Source: Helicobacter_B zhangjianzhongii | GTDB lineage: Bacteria > Campylobacterota > Campylobacteria > Campylobacterales > Helicobacteraceae | Reading direction: 5' to 3' | DNA: 12,554 nt | Assembly: GCF_030249855.1 (NCBI RefSeq) | Contig: NZ_JANURN010000016.1 | Coordinates: 1 to 12,554, forward strand | In this document: positions 7,001-12,081 of the stretch, piece after piece | How positions within the stretch are numbered: position 1 is the first letter of the stretch | How the letters are laid out: the number at the start of each line of letters is the position of its first letter | The notes under the pieces: generated by a model | The model's database searches: none | The model's input: the letters and a program-made list of their open reading frames with translations, nothing else | Told to the model about the DNA's origin: nothing | Position numbers and translations under genes: made by a program

Positions 7001-7452
7001 ATGCGGTGCTATTTCATAAGGATTATAGAGAAAAGTATTTAGACTTTTTGAAAATTGACTTTCCTAAAATCCCCTTTGTAGAATCTAAAGAGAAGTTTTT
7101 AGAGTTTAGCGAGCTTGGCAGCCGCCTTATATCTCTGCATTTACTGCAAGATAATGCGCTAGACTCTCACATAGGGCGACTGCAAAAAATCGGCAAAGAT
7201 GAGAGTAGAGTCATAGAAAAGCCTAACTACAACGCAGAATCTAAACAGCTTTTTATCAACAAAAGCTTGTATTTTGACAAAGTGGATTCTAGGGTGTGGG
7301 AGTATAAAATCGGCGGCTATGCCGTGTGTGAAAAATACCTTAAATCCCACAAAGGTGAAGAGATAGACTTCATACATTTTCAAAAGATTATCCAAACGCT
7401 ACACAAAAGCCTAGAGCTAGAATCCAAAATCACAGCCATAGAGATTGCCTAG
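4003..7452 (+). CDS. Single-chain restriction-modification enzyme (type IIG / ISP-like, N6-adenine)
   Basis: 1149 residues joining nuclease, methyltransferase and specificity parts. The N-terminus has a PD-(D/E)XK-type core: GAPDFLI (P65-D66) then YIENKRV (E80, K82). A helical linker leads to the N6-adenine methyltransferase: YYTPAPVVRFI (from about 344), SAM-binding motif I DFATGTGTF (from D384) and catalytic NPPY (506-509). The C-terminal third resembles the type ISP specificity domain: YRPFDHRWTYY (about 890), SPEQILGYIYAVLFHKDYR and VWEYKIGGYAVCEKYLKSHKG. No DEAD/Walker helicase block is visible between nuclease and methylase, unlike true type ISP enzymes of about 1600 residues. ATG at 4003 follows AAGGAG (3992-3997) by 5 nt. 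The gene is visibly AT-richer than its neighbours (about 30-37% GC in sampled lines against 50-58%), a sign of transfer. Confidence 0.88.
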   Translation: MQEILKTYLQAIQDIKDSDKEHTYRTPLENLLNALKECLTLQNKALQSIHIKHEPNNDKEGRGAPDFLITKDSLTLGYIENKRVNADLDSISQSPQIEKYLRLSDNLMLTDYLRFCLVRKNDKGNAEIVRECRICELSQLKALAKNPKLFNLETKAKELTELFTLFFSQSPSPIITAKEFANALAQRTRILKDEMIEKQSNAHIQGLFNAFKESLYKELEFIAFADSFAQTLTYSLFLARLNNNTNETITLDNAYNFIPKSFSLIQAMSEYLNKLKKLDSIKWLIEEIIAIINHINITAIIHDLNKLSQKDLLGEYIYKDPYLHLYEDFLKEYDESLREVRGVYYTPAPVVRFIIDSIDLTLQKDFSKQGLQSAITDSDITLLDFATGTGTFLLEAFRKALESSDKSTPSFMLKPLLKRFYGFEFLTAPYTIAHLKISQVLKEEFGIELQYNDETKEYESLNIMLTNTLYFNNATQKPLPFFAELTKEFEKAQEIKGKDILIITGNPPYSGASANKGLYEDEVRIAYGLEPSLAELSATQRDKIEAYFKAKAKMPQDSTQQSDSQALKEWRKDNACVLSTFAEILKYRKLKDNPHKFEQLLETYNITGIVENGNLKTLQELIVKHNIHNEKNPKWLLDDYVKFIRFAESKIEKQGGGIFAFISNNAFLDNPTFRGMRYHLLKTFDKIYILDLHGNARKKETTPSGDKDDNVFDIMQGVSINIFVKTKSLRGRAEAIHKQAKAMDCHETKAHHNDDLATIYHYDLYGKRKDKYHFLKSNNIDSIAWETLKPHSPFYLFIPLNAKTDKEWSIKDIFKASGVGICSKRDKIVFHNSKESLKSMLHDFITKAKDELYKIHNIGEDSGGWKLEWAIDEIRKNKDNLDEFIQLCHYRPFDHRWTYYTDKNCGFMARPVYEVFRHFLHDFDNIGLVCYRNCGVNGLDNIFIANGLIDLHLVGSGSNIFPLYTQDSSRNENLSPEFRNFIDKHYKEHFSPEQILGYIYAVLFHKDYREKYLDFLKIDFPKIPFVESKEKFLEFSELGSRLISLHLLQDNALDSHIGRLQKIGKDESRVIEKPNYNAESKQLFINKSLYFDKVDSRVWEYKIGGYAVCEKYLKSHKGEEIDFIHFQKIIQTLHKSLELESKITAIEIA
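7279..7320 (+). repeat. 42-bp segment of the restriction gene duplicated downstream, copy A
   Basis: Runs from AAAGTGGATTCTAG through GGGTGTGGGAGTATAAAATC to GGCGGCTAT inside the coding sequence and encodes the conserved VDSRVWEYKIGGY stretch. It is repeated at 7683-7723 with one substitution and one base deleted. Its left end coincides with the dispersed 15-mer (14 of 15 bases here). Confidence 0.9.
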
Positions 7453-7489
7453 CTATCTCCCACTTTTGCGATAGCCTTTTGGGATAGCT
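7451..7489. terminator. Stem-loop at the end of the restriction gene
   Basis: AGCTATCTCCCA (7451-7462) pairs with TGGGATAGCT (7480-7489) with a 2-nt bulge across a 17-nt loop. It begins inside the stop codon and lies between convergent genes, so a transcript-ending role is plausible. No T-run follows the stem, so it is not a canonical intrinsic terminator. Confidence 0.35.
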
Positions 7490-7504
7490 AGCAGCAGTGC
7501 ATTT

Positions 7505-7666
7505 CTGTCATTGCGAGCAAGCGCGATAGTGGTTGCGTGGCGATCCATAAAAGACACAATAAAAAGTGGATTCTAGTAAAAGTTATTTTGCTAGCGCAAA
7601 ATTATGGATTACTAAAGAAGCTGCGCTTTGCCACGCCGCAGCTCACGCAATGTCTCGTAATGACAG
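7505..7666. repeat. 162-bp MITE-like element with terminal inverted repeats
   Basis: CTGTCATTGCGAG (7505-7517) and CTCGTAATGACAG (7654-7666) are inverted repeats matching at 12 of 13 positions. Inside them ATCCATAA (7543-7550) and TTATGGAT (7602-7609) form a second inverted pair, and GCGTGGC/GCCACGC a further partial one, so the whole element is semi-palindromic. It contains the 49-bp block shared with 375-423, including one 15-mer at 7562-7576. No coding sequence of note is inside. The terminal sequence belongs to a broadly distributed GTCATTGCGAG palindrome type; transposition by a transposase elsewhere is inference. Confidence 0.65.
7561..7609 (+). repeat. 49-bp direct repeat, copy 2 (copy 1 at 375-423)
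   Basis: Matches 375-423 at 48 of 49 positions. Here it forms the middle of the 162-bp inverted-repeat element, which suggests that both copies descend from the same element and that the 375-423 copy has since been rearranged. Confidence 0.9.
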
Positions 7667-7682
7667 CAAAACGCCGCTAGTA

Positions 7683-7723
7683 AAAGTGGATTCTAGGGGG
7701 TGGGAGTATAAATCGGCGGCTAT
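7683..7723 (+). repeat. 41-bp remnant of the restriction gene next to the uvrC stop, copy B
   Basis: Near-identical to 7279-7320: AAAGTGGATTCTAGGGGGTG then GGAGTATAAATCGGCGGCTA and T, with T replaced by G once and one A missing from the A-run, so it could not be read in the original frame. The left boundary is the dispersed 15-mer (7682-7696). The right boundary falls on the last base of the uvrC stop codon. Confidence 0.9.
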
Positions 7724-9645
7724 CAAGCCTTAGAGATTAGCTCCAAAATCTCTTGCTTGCTTTTGTCTCTTAATGACTCATAGCTGCCGCTAAGGGCTAG
7801 GGCGCGGGCAATTTGCGCTTGGCTTAGTCCTTTAGATTTTAGGGCGTTGTTTTGCGTGAGTGAGAGCTTCTTGCTATGGCGGTGATAGCCTATGGCGTAT
7901 TTATGCACGCTATCGCGTAGCTTTTGTAAGAATTGCAGCCGCTTGTCGCTAGGATCAAGCCTTATATGCTTGGTGCTAGTGTAGATCGTATCTTTTGCTT
8001 TGCCTTTGGCGCGGTGGGCTTTGGCATCGCGCTTTTCTTTGGCGATGGCGATCACATCGACATAGATCCCACTAGATTCTAAGATCTCTTTAGCTAGGGT
8101 GATTTGTGCTTTGCCGCCATCAAGTAGCCACAGATCTGGCGGCGGCTCGGTGTCAAAGCGTAGGGCGCGGCGGGTGAGCATCTCGCGCATTTGCCCATAC
8201 TCATCGCTAGAGTCAAGCTTGTATCGGCGGTAGTTTTCCTTGCTCAATGCGCCATTGTCATAGACGATCATTCCGCCCACGCAGTCTCTCCCGCTATGGT
8301 GGCTTGTGTCAAAGACCTCAATCCTACTAGGCAGCTGCTCTAAATCAAGCAGGCTTTGCAGCTCACGCAGTAGTGCTAGCTCACTGGCGTGCGTGTCAGT
8401 ATGCTGGGCTAGAAGCAAGGCGGCGTTTTCTTGGGCTATGGGGAGGAATTTCGCGTATTGCCCGCGGCTAAGCGAGCGGAATGGGATCTTTCTGCCCTGT
8501 ATGCGTGCGATCGCTTCTTGCAAGGCGTGCTTTTGCTCATCGCTAAAGCACTCTGGCAGGGCTATGGACTCTGGGAGTAGGGGGAGCTTGCTTGCGTAGC
8601 GATTCAGCAGGGCTTGGGTGTAGATCTCGCTTGGGTCATAGTCTCTGCTAAGGCGCACGATCTCGTGGGAGAAAGATACGAGCTTACCGCCACGCACAAA
8701 GAGCCATAGCAGCAGCCCTTGGGAATGGTCGCTTTCTTTTGTGCGCTCTATGGAGTCTGCGCTAGAATCCACCTTAGAATCCACTTTTGTAATCGCACGA
8801 GGATTTGCCCTAGAATCCACTTTTTCGCTAGATTCTAAGGAGCTAGAGAAATACACAATATCAAAGCTCACATCTCTAGCAAGATCAAGCACGCAAAGGG
8901 TGCGGAGATAGGAGAGCTTTGTGAGCCTATCGCGGTAGGTGGCGGCTTCTTCAAATTGGAGATTTTGTGAAAGGGAGAGCATTTTGGCTTCAAGCAGGGT
9001 GATTAGCTTCCTTGGGGATTCTAGGGCTTTTTGGGCGGATTCTACGATTTGGGCATAGGCTTCTTGGGTGATTTTGCCCTCGCAAGGAGCTTTGCAGCGG
9101 TTGATTTGGTAGAAGAGGCACGCACGCTTTTTGGCTACACAGCTTGGCGCGCGCTGCACTAGGTGAAAAAGCTCTAGCAAGGAGTGCAAGATCTCTCTAC
9201 AGCCATTGGGGTAGGGACCAAAGTAGCGCGTAGTCTTGCTCCCTTTGACTTGGCGCGTGATGATTGGCACAGGGAAGTCTAGCCCCATATCAAAGGCGAT
9301 GTAGGGGTAGGTCTTATCATCGCGCAGTAGCACATTGTATTTGGGCTTTAGCTGCTTGATGAAGGAGTTTTCTAGGATAAGCGCATCGCTCTCGCTCTCT
9401 ACGACAATCGTCTCGATCCGCGCGATTTGCCGCACCATAAGTGCTATGCGTGGGCTGCAGTTGGGGCTTGGGATCGGGGTGTTTTGCTGCTTGGTTGGCG
9501 TTAGGGCGAAGTAGCTTCTTATGCGGTTTTTTAGGTTTTTTGCCTTGCCTATGTATAAAATCTTGCCGCTAGAATCATAGTATTGATAGACACCGGGCTT
9601 TTCAGGCAGGTGGCTTAGTGTGTGTGCAAAAGTGGATTCTAGCAT
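7723..9645 (-). CDS. uvrC: UvrABC excision nuclease subunit C
   Basis: 640 residues; it makes both incisions around UvrB-bound DNA lesions in nucleotide excision repair. The N-terminal GIY-YIG nuclease is complete: GVYQYYDSSGKILYIGKAK with Y20 and Y31, R41, and catalytic E92 in LILENSFIKQLKPKYN. Four cysteines at 169, 176, 184 and 188 (CLFYQINRCKAPC) fit the iron-sulfur site described for UvrC. A UVR domain follows (about 214-250). The RNase H-like second nuclease shows VFDTSHHSGRDCVGG (D446) and LLDGGKAQ (D509), and a short helix-hairpin-helix ends the protein. Two oddities are an extra Ser/Asp/Lys-rich stretch at about 268-305 built partly from dispersed repeats, and a start codon followed directly by a repeat copy (MLESTF). 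The start is 7 bp after the upstream stop with no clear ribosome-binding site, so coupling is likely. Confidence 0.95.
   Translation of the reverse strand: MLESTFAHTLSHLPEKPGVYQYYDSSGKILYIGKAKNLKNRIRSYFALTPTKQQNTPIPSPNCSPRIALMVRQIARIETIVVESESDALILENSFIKQLKPKYNVLLRDDKTYPYIAFDMGLDFPVPIITRQVKGSKTTRYFGPYPNGCREILHSLLELFHLVQRAPSCVAKKRACLFYQINRCKAPCEGKITQEAYAQIVESAQKALESPRKLITLLEAKMLSLSQNLQFEEAATYRDRLTKLSYLRTLCVLDLARDVSFDIVYFSSSLESSEKVDSRANPRAITKVDSKVDSSADSIERTKESDHSQGLLLWLFVRGGKLVSFSHEIVRLSRDYDPSEIYTQALLNRYASKLPLLPESIALPECFSDEQKHALQEAIARIQGRKIPFRSLSRGQYAKFLPIAQENAALLLAQHTDTHASELALLRELQSLLDLEQLPSRIEVFDTSHHSGRDCVGGMIVYDNGALSKENYRRYKLDSSDEYGQMREMLTRRALRFDTEPPPDLWLLDGGKAQITLAKEILESSGIYVDVIAIAKEKRDAKAHRAKGKAKDTIYTSTKHIRLDPSDKRLQFLQKLRDSVHKYAIGYHRHSKKLSLTQNNALKSKGLSQAQIARALALSGSYESLRDKSKQEILELISKA
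8762..8824 (-). repeat. Cluster of three dispersed repeats inside uvrC
   Basis: CTAGAATCCAC (8762-8772), TTAGAATCCACTTTT (8774-8788) and the exact CTAGAATCCACTTTT (8810-8824) lie within 63 bp, all in the same orientation. On the coding strand they read AAAGTGGATTC in one frame, giving repeated VDS peptides (EKVDSR, TKVDSKVDS). A related GATTCTA lies just beyond at 8830. Confidence 0.85.
9628..9642 (+). repeat. Dispersed 15-mer directly after the uvrC start codon
   Basis: Exact copy at plus-strand AAAAGTGGATTCTAG; on the uvrC strand it reads CTAGAATCCACTTTT immediately after ATG (9645-9643) and encodes Leu-Glu-Ser-Thr-Phe as residues 2-6. Confidence 0.88.
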
Positions 9646-9652
9646 AGCAGGG

Positions 9653-10354
9653 CTAGCTTGCAGGGCTTAATGATGGCTCCCGCACGCTTACTTCTGTGAT
9701 TTTAGCAATGCCTAGGAGATAAAAGACAAAGCTTAATATCGTAGCGACAAATGCTAGGGCAAAAATGAGTAGCGATACAGAGAAAAGAGAAGGAGCTATC
9801 ATAAGGGCTTCTATGTTGGGGTATTTGTCTTGCGCTAATGCTTCTGTAAAAGCACTCAAGTCAATCGCCATAAACACCACAGCAAACGCAATGACAACAA
9901 GCGCAAATGAGCCGACATAGAATTTAAAGGCTAGGATAAATTGCTTAAGATTCGTGCGTGCGCTAAACTCTGTGCAGATCCTCCAAAATAGCCAAAGCAT
10001 TAGCGGTATATCGATGAGATACACCAAGCCAACAGCACCTATGAAAAATCCAAAATTTCCTGTTTCGCGTTGTGCGGCGATTATGATCATCACCGCTAGC
10101 ATAAGCCCAAGCCCAAGAGTAAGCAAAATCATAAATATATGACTTTGAAATACAGAAGAGTTGCTAAGCTTTGAGAATTTATACACCCCCACAAGATACC
10201 ATACCATAGCCCCTAGCATTACCACCGAAGCGATAATCCCAACAAGAGGCACGACACTAAGAAAATAGCAAATAAGCAGCGTAACAAGCGAGCGAAACAT
10301 CGCATTTTTAGCCGATTGCAGCTCGGGAGAATTGTCTAGGTGGATAATTTGCAT
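9653..10354 (-). CDS. Hypothetical multi-pass inner-membrane protein
   Basis: 233 residues, family not recognised. After a short polar N-terminus (MQIIHLDNSPELQSAKNAMF) there are about six hydrophobic segments, including LVTLLICYFLSVVPLVGIIA, IFMILLTLGLGLMLAVMIII, FFIGAVGLVYLIDIPLMLWL, FALVVIAFAVVFMAI and VSLLIFALAFVATILSFVFY, ending in a short hydrophilic tail. It looks like an integral inner-membrane protein with no obvious catalytic or transport motif. ATG at 10354 is chosen because AAGGAG lies 5 nt upstream and a TATAAT promoter sits 34 nt upstream; an in-frame ATG at 10405 would lie upstream of that promoter. It is the first gene of a two-gene unit with uvrC, separated from it by 7 bp. 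Confidence 0.75.
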   Translation of the reverse strand: MQIIHLDNSPELQSAKNAMFRSLVTLLICYFLSVVPLVGIIASVVMLGAMVWYLVGVYKFSKLSNSSVFQSHIFMILLTLGLGLMLAVMIIIAAQRETGNFGFFIGAVGLVYLIDIPLMLWLFWRICTEFSARTNLKQFILAFKFYVGSFALVVIAFAVVFMAIDLSAFTEALAQDKYPNIEALMIAPSLFSVSLLIFALAFVATILSFVFYLLGIAKITEVSVREPSLSPAS

Positions 10355-10388
10355 AAACACTCCTTGATAAGTAGCTAGATAGGGTGCG

Positions 10389-10394
10389 ATTATA
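10389..10394 (-). promoter_or_regulatory. Promoter -10 box (TATAAT) for the membrane protein-uvrC unit
   Basis: On the minus strand the sequence reads TGTGCTATAATCGCACC: a consensus TATAAT. Transcription would begin near 10382, giving a leader of about 28 nt before the ATG at 10354 with AAGGAG properly placed. There is no good -35 box, as usual in this group. Confidence 0.7.
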
Positions 10395-10429
10395 GCACAA
10401 GGCACAAAGACAGAAATACAAATTATTAT

Positions 10430-10461
10430 CTAGAATCTAGTTTTACAAAAGTGGATTCTAG
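10430..10461. repeat. Imperfect hairpin with a 15-mer between divergent genes
   Basis: CTAGAATCTAGTTTT (10430-10444) and AAAAGTGGATTCTAG (10447-10461, exact 15-mer) form an inverted pair with two mismatched positions and a 2-nt loop. It is a degenerate version of the perfect pair at 356-393. It lies about 36 bp upstream of the TATAAT box of the minus-strand unit and about 65 bp before the antiporter start, so it may insulate or regulate both. Confidence 0.7.
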
Positions 10462-10527
10462 TGGGGTAGGGTAGGGGTGGCTTAAAGTTGATTATGCTAG
10501 GATTGCGGTTTTATACAAGGATTTATG

Positions 10528-12063
10528 ATGTATGCGGATTCTGCTTTAAGTCTTATTGTGCCTTTATCAGTGATCGCGCTGGTGTTTATCACAAGGCGGG
10601 TTACTTTGAGCTTGTTTTGTGGGATAGTGATTGCTGCTGTGATGATGAGTGATAGTATAGCGGCAAGCTTAGGCTATGTGTGGGGGCATATTTCTGGGGT
10701 GTTTTATAGTGTCGATGAGGGCGGGAGTATCACGCTAGCGCGAAATGCTCTCTATGTGTTTGGGTTTCTTATAATCCTTGGGATTTTGAGTCAGCTTATC
10801 GCGTATTCCGGTGGGGTAGGGGCGTTTGTCGCGTGGGCAAGGCAGAGGGTCAAAAGCCCCAAAGGATCGGAGTTTGTGGCGTTTATCGCTGGGATTGTGA
10901 TATTTATCGATGATTATTTCAATGCCCTAAGCGTGGGACAGATCTCCAAATCGCTTAATGATGCCAATGGCTCTACACGAGAGCGACTAGCCTATATTAT
11001 CGACTCTACTTCTGCGCCTATTTGTATCCTTATGCCGCTCTCTAGCTGGGGGGCGTATATCATAGGGATTTTAGAGTCTAAGCATTTAGCCCTAGAATCT
11101 GGGGCATTTTTCACACTGCTTGCAAGTATTTGGCACAATTATTATGCGTGGTTGGCATTGCTGGTGGTGTTTTTAAGCATTTATTGGCAGATATATTTTG
11201 GGGCTATGCGCACGCGCGTGAATGTGGGGCTTAAAGAAGTAGAATCCACACATAAGCACTCTATCTCAAGTATGTGGCTGCTCATCGCGCCTATCGTGCT
11301 GCTTATAGTGAGTGTAGCGGCAATGCTGTTTTATAGCGGATATGCAGAGAGCGGGAGCCTAAGCCCTATCGTAATGCTGCAAAACACCCAAACAGGCTTC
11401 GCGCTTTTCTGGGGTGGGCTTTTTGCTTTGTGCATTAGTGTAGCTCTGTGCATAAGGCATTTGGAGACAGATTCTATCGTGCCTATTATCCGCTATGGCA
11501 TTGGCTCTATGATGCCGGCTATTTTGATTTTGATCTGTGCGTGGGCGATTGGACCCATTATCAATGAAGATATGCAGACAGGGCAGTATCTAGCGCATTT
11601 GGCACAGGCGCATTTAGCGCAATACGCGGGCGCGATTTTGCCGGTGCTAGTTTTTGTGATTGCTGGCTTCATCGCCTTTGCCACGGGGACTAGCTGGGGG
11701 ACCTTTGCCATTATGCTGCCCATTGCTGCGACTATGGCGCAGCTGTGTGGGGCAGACTATGTGCTAAGCCTATCGGCTGTGCTAGCTGGGGCAGTCTATG
11801 GCGATCACGCTTCGCCTATTTCTGATACGACAATTTTGTCCGCGACTGGGGCAGGGTGCAATGCACAAAGCCACTTTGTAACGCAGCTACCCTATGTGAG
11901 CTTTGCGGCGTTGTGGGCGTTGATAAGCTTTGGCGTGGCGAGTGCCACAGGGCTTGTGGTGCTTGGCTGGGTGTGTGGGATATGCGGCGTTGTGGGCGTG
12001 ATTTATATGCTGAAAAATCGCTATACTAAGCCCATAGAGCAGGGCGGCAGTATAGGGCGGTAG
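10528..12063 (+). CDS. nhaC: NhaC-family Na+/H+ antiporter
   Basis: 511 residues with about eleven to twelve hydrophobic helices throughout. Family signatures are strong: IFIDDYFNALSVGQISKSL (about 127-145), IDSTSAPICILMPLSSWGAY, IAFATGTSWGTFAIMLPIA (F384 onward) and GDHASPISDTTILSATGAG (from G425) followed by TQLPY. These are typical of NhaC/MleN-type carriers in the inner membrane, which exchange Na+ for H+ or a coupled organic acid; the actual substrate is not decided by sequence. AAGGA at 10517-10521 lies 6 nt before ATG 10528 and 3 nt before ATG 10525, so 10528 is preferred though the frame is the same. A promoter near 10491-10498 (ATTATGCT) is possible but weak. The fucosyltransferase remnant follows after 18 bp. 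Confidence 0.88.
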   Translation: MYADSALSLIVPLSVIALVFITRRVTLSLFCGIVIAAVMMSDSIAASLGYVWGHISGVFYSVDEGGSITLARNALYVFGFLIILGILSQLIAYSGGVGAFVAWARQRVKSPKGSEFVAFIAGIVIFIDDYFNALSVGQISKSLNDANGSTRERLAYIIDSTSAPICILMPLSSWGAYIIGILESKHLALESGAFFTLLASIWHNYYAWLALLVVFLSIYWQIYFGAMRTRVNVGLKEVESTHKHSISSMWLLIAPIVLLIVSVAAMLFYSGYAESGSLSPIVMLQNTQTGFALFWGGLFALCISVALCIRHLETDSIVPIIRYGIGSMMPAILILICAWAIGPIINEDMQTGQYLAHLAQAHLAQYAGAILPVLVFVIAGFIAFATGTSWGTFAIMLPIAATMAQLCGADYVLSLSAVLAGAVYGDHASPISDTTILSATGAGCNAQSHFVTQLPYVSFAALWALISFGVASATGLVVLGWVCGICGVVGVIYMLKNRYTKPIEQGGSIGR

Positions 12064-12081
12064 GGCAAGAAAGGAGAGGCG

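Noticed and set aside
7671..7723. CGCCGC ... GCGGC pairing as a terminator for uvrC.
   Set aside because: Only five to six base pairs with a loop of about 37 nt; it is better explained by the duplicated restriction-gene fragment lying there.
10355..10405. Upstream ATG at 10405 that would add 17 residues to the membrane protein.
   Set aside because: The TATAAT box at 10389-10394 would then lie inside the gene, while ATG 10354 has AAGGAG at ideal spacing.
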